Positions 45,962 to 54,730 of a stretch of DNA of 64,000 bases are shown here, piece by piece (position 1 is the stretch's first letter; each line of letters opens with the position of its first letter). The position numbers were made by a program, and so were the translations under genes. The stretch comes from Cesiribacter sp. SM1. GTDB lineage: Bacteria > Bacteroidota > Bacteroidia > Cytophagales > Cyclobacteriaceae. The notes beneath the pieces were generated by a model. It was not told the DNA's origin, made no database searches, and saw only the letters and a program-made list of their open reading frames with translations. The DNA is taken from NCBI RefSeq assembly GCF_020178975.1, contig NZ_JAHXBU010000043.1, forward strand, positions 162,867-226,866, given 5' to 3'.

Positions 45962-46769
45962 AGAGCTTAATGACAAACTACCGAGTTCCAATCCGGCGGG
46001 CCTGTAAGGTGGTGATGTTACACCGCTCCATGTGGTACTATGCATCCAAAGCAAGAGATTCTTCGCTGATTAGAAAGCGGATGCACGAAATAGCCCAGGT
46101 GAGAATTAGATATGGTTACTGGCGCATCTTTACCTTACTCAGACGAGAGGGCTGGCCGGATAATCATAAACGTGTTTATCGGCTTTACAAGGAAGAGGGC
46201 CTGAATCTAAGGTCAAAGCGGCCAAGGAGAAATAAGGCTGCTGCTCACCGCCTGGAGCGACTGCCGCTCTCTAATATGAACCAGTGCTGGAGTATAAATT
46301 TTGTAGCAGATCAGCTCTTTGACGGCCGAAAATTCAGGGCCTTAACTGTAGTTGATAATTATAGCAGAAAATGCCTGACGATTCAGGTAGGGCAGTCCAT
46401 CAAAGGTATGGATGTGGTAGAAGTAATGGAAAGGGTAAAGCAGGAGATTGGTACTGTTCCGGAGCGTATCCAGGTAGATAATGGCAGCGAGTTTATCTCT
46501 AAGGCTTTGGATAGGTGGGCCTATGATAACAAAGTAACCTTAGACTTCTCCAGACCGGGAAAACCTACCGATAATGCCTATATTAATCGTTCAATGGCAG
46601 CTTTCGGGATGAATGCCTGAACGTAAACTGGTTCTTGTCTTTGGAAGATGCCCAGCAAAAAGTTGAGGCTTGGCGGCAGGAATATAACTGCTTCAGGCCC
46701 CATAGTTCTCTTGGAGATTTAACGCCGGAAGAGGCGATTGAGAAGCAACAACTAAGCCTGGTTTCTTGA
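45946..46769 (+). pseudogene. IS3-family transposase OrfB (frameshifted, catalytic residues lost)
   Basis: rve/DDE transposase. The intact frame runs to 46620. The first catalytic Asp, normally in WSxDFV, is Asn (WSINFVADQL). The second Asp is present (QVDNGSEF). In the third motif, NAYIESFNG, the Glu codon has lost one base (NAYINRS), which shifts the frame; the other frame continues SFNGSFRDECLNVNWFLSLE and ends SLVS at 46769. Two of three catalytic residues are therefore gone, and the enzyme cannot work. Confidence 0.88.
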
Positions 46770-47036
46770 CTTTACAGCGGTCCTAAATCTGGGAGGACGT
46801 CAGAGGACGTCAAAATCTTCAGTGGAGCTCACACCTTCATTCAATTCCAATGAATTTTTATCGCATAACATCAACCAACGATAAACGAAATATCTTCGAT
46901 TAAGCTTTGATAATTTCATTAGCATTAGGTTCATTACAGAGTAAAAGCACTATTGCACCCAATGATGTTTAAATTGCTCGACCGAAATACGTATCAGCCC
47001 AACCAAGTAAATTTTTACCGGCAGTTGACTGTGGCA

Positions 47037-47044
47037 TAACTTTG
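47037..47044 (+). promoter_or_regulatory. -7 box (TAACTTTG) before a short ORF
   Basis: Exact TAnnTTTG, 14 bases upstream of the ATG at 47059. No good -33 element at the normal distance. Confidence 0.35.
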
Positions 47045-47058
47045 CAAGAAATAAAGCT

Positions 47059-47199
47059 ATGAGTATAGAGGAGAAGATTTTCCCCTTGATTGAGAGTTGC
47101 ATGAGCATTTTGAAAAACTTAATTAAAACAGCCAGAAGGTATGCAGAGGCTAAACAAAAAATTCAACTAATGGCGTGCAAGCATAGAAATAAAGAGTAG
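47059..47199 (+). CDS. Short hypothetical ORF
   Basis: 46 residues, MSIEEKIFPLIESCMSILKN and onward, ending HRNKE: an amphipathic, basic helix. It may be a small protein or a truncated gene. A consensus -7 box lies just upstream, which is the main support. Confidence 0.3.
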   Translation: MSIEEKIFPLIESCMSILKNLIKTARRYAEAKQKIQLMACKHRNKE

Positions 47200-48236
47200 C
47201 CTTTGGCTGCAGCAGAAATCATCAAAGTAGATACTGAATCCTTTAGCGAGCCACTGATTCTTGTGACTTTACGGGTAAACGAGTTTATAAATTATCTTTT
47301 TTTGATAAAAATTAAAATTTAAACTAAATAAGTATTGTATAACAAAAATAAACTCTCGATATTTCCCCTAGCTCCAGAAGTAACTCATGGTCAGCATTAT
47401 GTTTTTTGTTTGCAATTATTTATTGCCAATATTCTGATGAACGTAGTATATCTGTTCTTGATAATACAATGATACATGGCTCTTTTTAACTAAGCTTTTT
47501 TACTGGATTGGGCTAGGAAGTCAATTTAGAAATCAAATCAACTATTGGCTTTAGCTATTTTGTAGAAGATAAAAAAGATATATCCTTTTTTAATGTTGGA
47601 ATGATGCATATTGGGCTATTCAATAAGTAGATCAATACTTGACAAAAAATTATTCAAGATATATAGATTTATTGTAATTATAGGTTTTAACTGTTTTGTA
47701 ATTTTCATTATTCTGATTGTTCTCTATGTATTAACATCTATTCATGCATTCAAAATTAGAGTAGCTTAAATGTTCCAGGACCTAGATTATTGTTATGAGT
47801 TTCAAAGCTGATGTTTTTTGGTTTGTTTATAACATTACATGAGTCTGTAAAATTATAATTAATTGTCGGCGATATTCCAATTTGATATGGAATATTCATA
47901 TGTATTTGTTTAAATATGGTAACAATGGAGCATTTTAATCAAGTCATGAAAAAGTGTAATGGATTTTTATTGTTTAATGTTATAATTTATATATTGACAA
48001 TGAATCAATATTATATTTTGATTTGAATCTTTGATAAGACATTTTTTTTCTTTGATTTGTTTATTTTTGATTGAGGCGAGATGAAGTGTGCTATTTTATT
48101 ATCTAAAATCAATTTCAGGATGAAGAAAAATTTATCTCTATTTTGCACATTGCTAGTTTAATGAATCAAATGTTGCGTGTATATTCTGAATTTCATATTA
48201 ATGTTCTAGAGTTTTTCATCTAATAAAATTTAAAAA

Positions 48237-48590
48237 ATGCCAGTTCCAGTCAAACAAGTCAATCCTGTAACACACACACAGGCGATCAATACTAATTCAA
48301 ACGTGAATTTAACAGTTACAATTGGAAATGCTCAAATTGGATCTTCACTAGTAGTAGATAATGCGAATAATGTGATTGCAAAAGGAGATAAAATAAATAT
48401 AAATTTAGGACCAGGTGGAAATTTAAAAGGAAGGTCTATTATAATATATACAAATATTTTGGATGTTAATAGCATAGATAATGGGGTTATACTAGTAGAC
48501 CACTTTGCAAATGTTAACAGCTTTATGTATGTGGACACTGCTCCCCAAGGCGGTATTGTAAGCTTTACTAGGCAGTATAATTTTCTCTAA
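48237..48590 (+). CDS. Hypothetical beta-rich protein
   Basis: 117 residues, no signal peptide, no cysteine, rich in Asn, Val and Ile with alternating hydrophobic pattern (VNLTVTIGNAQIGSSLVVDN, GRSIIIYTNILDV), suggesting a small beta-sandwich. Not recognised. The next gene starts 11 bp after its stop, so they form an operon. AT-rich unlike the core genome. Confidence 0.55.
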   Translation: MPVPVKQVNPVTHTQAINTNSNVNLTVTIGNAQIGSSLVVDNANNVIAKGDKININLGPGGNLKGRSIIIYTNILDVNSIDNGVILVDHFANVNSFMYVDTAPQGGIVSFTRQYNFL

Positions 48591-48601
48591 TAATTAGCCT
48601 T

Positions 48602-49564
48602 ATGAAAAGAAAATATATTATATTTTTGGTTTTTGTAATGATTCAGGGGGGGGTATATGGTCAAACCAGTGAAATATCAATCAATGATTTACAAACTCCA
48701 ACCAGCCCTGGATTTGTTTTATCAGATCAAACTCCTTCGAGTGTAAGTCGCCCGACTAATCCAAGAAGCTTAGTGGCAAGTTTATTAACGCTTCAACGAG
48801 GAGGAGCCTTAGAATTGTCACCATATTGGTTGTTACCAATTCAGAAGCGGTCTGATTTAACTTTCAGTAAATATATAAATAACAAACTTCCTATTATTCA
48901 AACTCTAAGCATATCTACTACTTCATTTAGATCAGATACAACCTCTTATTTATCAGTTGGCGCTCGTCTACATTTATTCAGAATTTATAATAAAGAGGCA
49001 GAAATTTTAAATGATAGAATAGTTTCCCTGCTAACTCCTAAACTAGATCAAAACAATCAGCCACTTCCTTTGGATTTGAACGCTATTGAAATGGCGCGTG
49101 ATTCACTGAATGAACTCAAGCCGGTATTTCTAGTAGAAATTGCAGGTGCTATGTTAGGTTATTCACCTACCAACAACTTAGATCAATTAAGTAATGCACG
49201 AAATGGTGTTTGGGCAAATTTTTTATGGAGGCCTTTTCAATCTTTGAACGTTATAGGATTAACAAGATATATAAATAATAATAATCAAAAAGAATTTTCT
49301 CAATCGGCAGAATATTTTGATGTTGGAGGAAGTTTAGGATTTGAAAGTAATAAGAACTTTACAATAAATGGGGAATTTATCTTCAGGAATGATTTGATGA
49401 CCAATATAAACACTCATCGTTTAGCTATCATTGCTAATTATAAAATCTTTGATCAATTATATATTACTGGAAGTTATGGAAAGAATTTTGGAAAAGTTGA
49501 TAATATCATAGCTGTGTTAGGGGTTAGTTTTGCTTTTGCCAATGAACCGTTGAAAATTGAATAA
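48602..49564 (+). CDS. Predicted outer-membrane or secreted beta protein
   Basis: 320 residues with a signal peptide (1-20, ending GGVYGQ). The C-terminal half shows amphipathic strands and ends in an aromatic/hydrophobic pattern (IAVLGVSFAFANEPLKIE), compatible with an outer-membrane beta-barrel. The N-terminal 100 residues are Ser/Thr/Pro-rich. Not recognised. Operon with the 117-residue gene upstream. Confidence 0.55.
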   Translation: MKRKYIIFLVFVMIQGGVYGQTSEISINDLQTPTSPGFVLSDQTPSSVSRPTNPRSLVASLLTLQRGGALELSPYWLLPIQKRSDLTFSKYINNKLPIIQTLSISTTSFRSDTTSYLSVGARLHLFRIYNKEAEILNDRIVSLLTPKLDQNNQPLPLDLNAIEMARDSLNELKPVFLVEIAGAMLGYSPTNNLDQLSNARNGVWANFLWRPFQSLNVIGLTRYINNNNQKEFSQSAEYFDVGGSLGFESNKNFTINGEFIFRNDLMTNINTHRLAIIANYKIFDQLYITGSYGKNFGKVDNIIAVLGVSFAFANEPLKIE

Positions 49565-49794
49565 ATACTATGGTAGTGTATCAGATGTAAGGCTAAGACT
49601 TCACTAGATTTATTGCCATCCATGGTAAAACTGCTTTAATCAGTTGTGAATAAAACATTTTCTGACCCGTCTAATAAACTGTCAGCCTTAGATCTAATAC
49701 ATTACCTTTTCTTTTGTTGTGTTTCTTGAAGATGTTCTTATTTAAACTTGGGTGAAATAACAAGAACTGTAATCCGGTAATACAATAGAAGATT

Positions 49795-52179
49795 ATGTAT
49801 AAAAAATATCTCCTATCATTTGTTAACCTTCGATTTTTAAAGGTAGAGTGTTTAATTCTAAAGCAGTCAATACTTTTTTTCATAATTTTTCATGGATTGT
49901 CTTTTTTTTCTCAAGCCCATGAAATTGGTTTAAACCAAGCGCATCTTTTACAACAGTTTTCATCTCAACAACTTCAAATACCACCACAGAGCCAGTCTGC
50001 TCTATTGCTTGTTGATGGTAGGCATACAGGTGAATTTGTGTCAGATGGTATAAAATTGGTGTCATACCTTAAAAAGTTTAATTATGAATTTGATATAAGT
50101 TCGATCAAAGAAAATGTGGATAGTATCAATATTCAAGTTTTAGCTTTAAAAGCGCCGGACGGATCAATTGTTAATTCTGATTGGAAAATTGACGGACAAC
50201 TATTCAAGAATCCCTTTAAACTAGCTGCGCTTAGTTCTCTTAAATTAACCATCTCAGCCACTTTACCAAATACTGGCACCTATACAAGTAGCATAATATT
50301 GATTTATGGCGGAAGAGCCTGGCCAATTCCTCTAACAATTGAACGTTTGAGCCCTGAGCCTAGCATTGTTGTTTCAGATATAGAATCAGTAAAGAGTATA
50401 TCTGTAGGCAGTGAAGATGTGATGGTACGAGTAAGACTCACAGAAAATGCTGGTAAAGTTGTTAAGCTCTCTAAGCCAAGTCTTTCTTCTCTTTCTTTAG
50501 TTCAATCGGATAAAAACAGAGTTCAAGCTAATTACAGCAGCTTAGTTACACTAAATGAAAAAGGAGATGTCTTAACAAATGTTAATATAAATCCAAGAGA
50601 AACAATAAACCTTATATTAGCCATCAAAGAACTACATCAGTCAGGTGAGTTTAATGGTATATTAACATTTTCGGGTCCAGATGTTAATTCACTTAATAAG
50701 GCTTTTACTATATATAAGAAAGAAAGCTGGTGGCTAGCTAGTTTTTTTATCTCTTTGGGTGTGTTGATTTCTTACCTGCTCAGGTTATATATTAGAACAA
50801 TACGGCCTGTTTTGATACGTCGACACCAAGTAGAAATCGTTATGGCTGAACTAGAAGATGTTGCTCGTATTATAAAAAATTATGAGCTTAAAGAACAGGA
50901 AGTTCTTCAATTACTTCGCCAAAGGTTAAATGAAGTTGATGAAAACATAAAGAAATTTTCAGATACAGATGCAGCAGCAATAATCAAGGAAATACACATA
51001 AAGTTAGATATTTTCCATAACTGGGTAAAGGGAAGGCGAACTATAGCTAGTTTACAACCTGCTTTGCAAAAGCAGTTCAGTGGTAAACTTGATGCCATTG
51101 AAAACTTGCTAAGGAAATCGAATCCCTCCGAGAACGAGATAAGAGAACAGGAAGATATTATCAATAAATTGCCAATAGACATTCTCACAGCTAAAAAAAG
51201 CGAATTAAGTTTAACCTTAACAGAATTTCTTAATGAATTAGAAAGTAAAATAGATAAAACTAATTCTGTAGCACTGCAAGAAGGCTTAAAAACTCTCGTA
51301 ATACCAAAAATTAAATATGCTCAAGACTTATTAGATGCAATAAGTAATGATTCAAATTTTGAAAATATTAGAATAAGTTACAATGAAGCCCGACTACAGT
51401 ATACCCTGCTCTTGACAGATGATATAATTAACAGCCTTGGATCTAATCCTCCCTTAGGCATTCAAAATACTAGTTGGAATTATATAAAGAAAAAAATTAC
51501 TGATGCTGCTGAAAAGATTAAGCACTTGGATAACGCTGACCAGGCAAAAGTAGCATATGAAAATGTGTATGCTTTATACTTACAAAGTTTGGTATATGAA
51601 TTGCAGGAATTTGGAAAATCGAAAATACACATAATTTCGAAAGACCCTACGTTTTCAGAAAACGAAAAAGCTGACCTAACGAGTCAGCTCAAGTCTTCTC
51701 TTGTTAAATTAGATGCTATCCTCTCTGAAATTGACACTTTACATCTGCAAGAGGCGCGTAAGCATTATGAGCAGGTTACTAAAGATATTGAAAAGGTTAT
51801 AGCAATTACTCAGGATAAAGGGGGGGTTATGCGTATTCATACTGATATAGGGCTAATTGCTACAAATAGTTCTTTTGTAAGTTCAATTCCCGAGTCAGTT
51901 GATTTTCCATTTTTGGATTATTTCATTAGGCGTAAACAGTTGCGTAACCCAGATCCAATAGCCTCTGGTTGGCGGATATTACTTAAGGATATTGTTTTTA
52001 CTTTGGTTATAATGGCTGCTAGTGTGGCCTTGGGCATCAAAATCTTGTGGGTAGATAATGCAACTTGGGGAGGTTATAATGAATATATCACAGCAATCAT
52101 ATGGGGCTTAGGAGTTAGTGCGGGGTCTGAAGGTATAGCTGCCTTATCCTCAAAAATTGACCAAATGAAAATCAAATAA
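49795..52179 (+). CDS. Large hypothetical membrane protein with coiled coil
   Basis: 794 residues. A signal or anchor helix (about 23-42, SILFFIIFHGLSFFSQAHE) is followed by a beta-rich extracytoplasmic part (50-310) with Ig-like features, a membrane helix at about 315-335, a long helical, coiled-coil-like cytosolic region (340-720) and two C-terminal helices (about 727-750, 765-785). Not recognised. Topology suggests a protein that carries a signal across the inner membrane. It follows the beta-protein operon by 230 bp; the three genes share AT-rich composition and lie between two inverted IS3-family ends. Confidence 0.55.
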   Translation: MYKKYLLSFVNLRFLKVECLILKQSILFFIIFHGLSFFSQAHEIGLNQAHLLQQFSSQQLQIPPQSQSALLLVDGRHTGEFVSDGIKLVSYLKKFNYEFDISSIKENVDSINIQVLALKAPDGSIVNSDWKIDGQLFKNPFKLAALSSLKLTISATLPNTGTYTSSIILIYGGRAWPIPLTIERLSPEPSIVVSDIESVKSISVGSEDVMVRVRLTENAGKVVKLSKPSLSSLSLVQSDKNRVQANYSSLVTLNEKGDVLTNVNINPRETINLILAIKELHQSGEFNGILTFSGPDVNSLNKAFTIYKKESWWLASFFISLGVLISYLLRLYIRTIRPVLIRRHQVEIVMAELEDVARIIKNYELKEQEVLQLLRQRLNEVDENIKKFSDTDAAAIIKEIHIKLDIFHNWVKGRRTIASLQPALQKQFSGKLDAIENLLRKSNPSENEIREQEDIINKLPIDILTAKKSELSLTLTEFLNELESKIDKTNSVALQEGLKTLVIPKIKYAQDLLDAISNDSNFENIRISYNEARLQYTLLLTDDIINSLGSNPPLGIQNTSWNYIKKKITDAAEKIKHLDNADQAKVAYENVYALYLQSLVYELQEFGKSKIHIISKDPTFSENEKADLTSQLKSSLVKLDAILSEIDTLHLQEARKHYEQVTKDIEKVIAITQDKGGVMRIHTDIGLIATNSSFVSSIPESVDFPFLDYFIRRKQLRNPDPIASGWRILLKDIVFTLVIMAASVALGIKILWVDNATWGGYNEYITAIIWGLGVSAGSEGIAALSSKIDQMKIK

Positions 52180-52326
52180 TGTCGAGTGTAAATTATCATA
52201 GGGTTGATCTATAATTTTCAGTAAACGTTGTAGATGGTGGCAGTGCTGATCTTATTTATGGCTTTATTGATCGGTTGAATAGAAAAAAGATCAGCAAGAG
52301 AATGCTAAAAAAATGGTTATCGATTT
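52180..52326. other. Short gap before the IS remnant
   Basis: One plus-strand frame (52222-52326) reads VNVVDGGSADLIYGFIDRLN and on into the IS end with no start or stop of its own. It may be the interrupted tail of a lost gene. Confidence 0.25.
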
Positions 52327-52600
52327 TGACGTTCTCCCAGAATTAGGGCCGCTGTAAAGTCAAGAAACCAGGCTTAATTGTCGTCTTTCAATCGCCTCTT
52401 CTGGGGTTAAATTTCCCAAGGAACTGTGGGATCTGAAGCAGTTGTATTCATGCCTCCAGGCCTTAGCTTTAAGCTGGGCATCTTCCAAAGACAAGAACTA
52501 ATCTACATTCAGGCATTCATCTTGGAAGCTCCCATTAAAAAATTCAATCTAAGCACTATCTGTGGGTTCTGCCTGCCTAAAGAACCCCTTTGAGATTTTG
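52327..52600 (-). pseudogene. Decayed inverted copy of the IS3-family element (orfB 3' end)
   Basis: A 36-bp end at 52327-52362 differs from the right inverted repeat at 46767-46802 by 3 bases. Read on the minus strand, the adjoining DNA is the 3' part of the same orfB, with FFNGSFQDECLNVD then a TAG for Trp, then [20 protein letters not shown] and [15 protein letters not shown]. Another TAG replaces the Tyr before the catalytic Glu. The 5' part is lost by about 52600. Confidence 0.85.
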
Positions 52601-52880
52601 TATAAAAAATTCCAGTGCTAGCAGCACTACAAATCTAAAGCCCGACTTTTAATAAAAAATTAAATTCACCTCTTCCTAGGCATTCTCTTTCCAAGATTTC
52701 AGTTTGAACCTGGTGGATATAGGGAGAATTTCGTAACATTAAGCAGCAAACGGCATCAACATCTGCTTACTTCATTGCACTAACTATATTCCAAAAGCTG
52801 GGCTCTCCTTCAAAGCCTGATACTGGTAAAATTTGCAGTGAAAGATCAGATAACATAAGCCCTTCTTCTACTACATAACT
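52601..52880. other. Gap before the PD-(D/E)XK gene
   Basis: 280 bp, the first 40 possibly still IS3-derived. No promoter or ORF can be supported. Confidence 0.3.
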
Positions 52881-53615
52881 ATGATACACGCCATCGCCAG
52901 TAATAAAGCAGGCCATAGCTTTAAAGTAAGTGAGATAAACTGGCGTAGCCTTTTTGCTGCCTCAGAAGATTCTCTGACTTCTTCTGTTTTTGGAAAACTA
53001 TTTTACCTGCCCTCTGATTTGCTACTGCGTATCCTAAATGAAGCCTGCTACTCAAATGGACTACCTGCTGCAACATCCAGGCTTGAAGGATATGAGTTTT
53101 GGCCTAAATGGAATGCAGGTGGTACTAAAAACTCCCGTCATGTAGAACCGGATGTATTCATACGCTTTGCAGAGTTTGACATCATCGTAGAAGCAAAGCG
53201 GTTTGATAATAATCAACAAAGTAATGCTCAGTGGGAAGGAGAAGTCAGAGCCTATCTGAATGAGTTTTATACAGCTGATAAACCTGTGTACTTATTGGCT
53301 GTAGGCGGAATAACCACTGAGACAGAGGAGATTATTAAGGTCAAAGGCAGAGTTATAAAGGTAATAAAATGCCGCTGGAGCAGACTGCTGCGACAGGTAC
53401 AGCACATTCAATCACAATTAGAGTATAGTAAAGGCATCTTGTCTGCCAATGATGCCATGATAAACATTCTGGCCGATCTTGTGACTGTATTCAGGCTACA
53501 TGGATATGCAACTGGTAAATGGTTAGAGGATCTTACATATTATAAAATAAATCACCCAGTGACGAACTATAATAACATTTTAAAGACCTTCAATCCAAGG
53601 GAATGGAAACTTTAA
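52881..53615 (+). CDS. PD-(D/E)XK-type nuclease-like protein
   Basis: 244 residues. The nuclease core is seen as Glu89-Pro-Asp91 (VEPDVFIRF), then Glu104-Ala-Lys106 (IIVEAKRFDNNQQ) with a downstream Gln and WEGEVRAYLNE, a normal PD-(D/E)XK layout. The N-terminal SEDSLTSSVFGKLFYLPSDL is a conserved-looking helical region. This type occurs in restriction and other defence loci and would cut DNA (inference). The next gene starts 25 bp later, so it is one unit with the 212-residue protein. Confidence 0.7.
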   Translation: MIHAIASNKAGHSFKVSEINWRSLFAASEDSLTSSVFGKLFYLPSDLLLRILNEACYSNGLPAATSRLEGYEFWPKWNAGGTKNSRHVEPDVFIRFAEFDIIVEAKRFDNNQQSNAQWEGEVRAYLNEFYTADKPVYLLAVGGITTETEEIIKVKGRVIKVIKCRWSRLLRQVQHIQSQLEYSKGILSANDAMINILADLVTVFRLHGYATGKWLEDLTYYKINHPVTNYNNILKTFNPREWKL

Positions 53616-53640
53616 GTAGCCACCTTGTAGGGAGCAACAT

Positions 53641-54279
53641 ATGGAAAAATTAACCCCCAATCAGGTAACTGATTTTCTACAGGACGTAAGAGCATCCTAC
53701 CGTCTACTCTATCAGTATCAGCGGAGAGTGCTGGACCTAGCCAGGTTTATAGGAGACTATTATGGTTGTAAATACAATGGTGGCTATCCAAAATTCAGTC
53801 AAAATACTCCCAGGAGGGGTAAAGGAAATCTTGAGAATTGGGCTTGGGACTGGCTCAATCTTTATTTCTACGAATTTAACTTTGAAAAACCCCAAGTTGG
53901 AGTAGACGCCATATCCTTTGCTGTATATATTCAATCAGATACTGGCTATTACGACGCAAAAAATATCGGTGACCACTCTTTTAAATTGTCTGAAGATGCA
54001 TTTGCACCTGTGAATATTTCTGCCACTAGGCTTCTCCTGGTTGTTGGCAAAAACATATGGAAAAACAATGATCTACTACATGAAGCTAATTTGAAAAGCA
54101 CCCAAAAAGAGGGCATAATCGAAGTTGATGGAAAGCAGGCTTCAACATATTTCAAAGCATATGACCTTCAACAGTTCTTCAATGAAGAAAGTAGCCGGAA
54201 GGCATTGGCTGACTTCTCCAAGTCCTGTTCAACACATGGTATACCCTTCGAGCCTGCTGTTCAGATGACTGAAGAATAG
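53641..54279 (+). CDS. Partner protein of the PD-(D/E)XK gene (hypothetical)
   Basis: 212 residues, not recognised. Aromatic-rich N-terminal part (YRLLYQYQRRVLDLARFIGD), central ENWAWDWLNLYFYEFNFEKP, no signal or membrane helix. Spacing of 25 bp to the nuclease gene makes joint function likely; it may be a specificity, sensor or immunity subunit. The stop codon is followed within 20 bp by an hsdR fragment. Confidence 0.55.
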   Translation: MEKLTPNQVTDFLQDVRASYRLLYQYQRRVLDLARFIGDYYGCKYNGGYPKFSQNTPRRGKGNLENWAWDWLNLYFYEFNFEKPQVGVDAISFAVYIQSDTGYYDAKNIGDHSFKLSEDAFAPVNISATRLLLVVGKNIWKNNDLLHEANLKSTQKEGIIEVDGKQASTYFKAYDLQQFFNEESSRKALADFSKSCSTHGIPFEPAVQMTEE

Positions 54280-54296
54280 CTGCTATTTAAATTTAA

Positions 54297-54498
54297 AGCT
54301 ATCAGAAGAAGACTTCCCCTCATCAACAACATCATCCAGCACCTCACCAAAAACGGCACCATCGATAAGAGCCTTCTCTTCGAACCACCGTTTACTGATA
54401 TCAATGATCAGGGCCTGCTGTGTGTATTTGATGATGATATGGCAGTAAAGGTGATCAGCATTATCAATGGGGTAAATGAGAATGCGGAGGTGGGGTGA
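54297..54498 (+). pseudogene. C-terminal fragment of a type I restriction R subunit
   Basis: One frame without a start reads RRRLPLINNIIQHLTKNGTI and then DKSLLFEPPFTDINDQGLL, FDDDMAVKVISIINGVNENA, ending at TGA 54496-54498. This matches the last residues of HsdR proteins. Everything upstream is gone. It shows that a type I system once occupied this site before the present genes. Confidence 0.65.
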
Positions 54499-54730
54499 TA
54501 ATAGTCGCTGTAATTAGCGATCAAACACTATGCTCCCTTATTTTATTAGAGGGTAAGCAGTTTTTTGAATCAACATCCTGATGCTGTGCATCAGTAGCTA
54601 ACATCAACGTAAGCTCCTACTCAAATTAGCCCTGAAGTTACATAAGCTAACAGCTAATTTGCGACTGGGAAAACAACGACAGTAATAAATTTGATAGATA
54701 GATCTAAATACTATATTTATATTCAAAGAG
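54499..54730. other. Gap with promoter candidate for the 569-residue gene
   Basis: TAAATTTG at 54686-54693 matches the -7 consensus, 37 bases before the ATG at 54731. A TTTG at 54658-54661 lies 24 bases upstream of it, a bit far for a -33 box. Otherwise nothing. Confidence 0.35.

Larger units (their letters stand above)
45574..46802 (+). mobile_element. IS3-family element, nearly complete but inactive
   Basis: Imperfect 36-bp terminal inverted repeats at 45574-45609 and 46767-46802, both beginning TGAC on the outside. Inside are orfA, a frameshift signal and orfB. Catalytic Asp1 is Asn and the catalytic Glu codon is broken by a one-base loss. No clear target-site duplication is seen; GAGGACGTCA is repeated right at the 3' boundary (46793-46812). 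Confidence 0.85.
46803..48236. other. AT-rich gap inside the IS-flanked region
   Basis: 1.4 kb of AT-rich DNA. One short ORF with a promoter is listed separately (47059-47199). A second frame directly behind it, TTG at 47203 to 47322, reads AAEIIKVDTESFSEPLILVT and may be a remnant of a HTH gene start. From 47330 to 48200 I see no coding frame; the DNA is full of short A and T runs. Confidence 0.4.
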
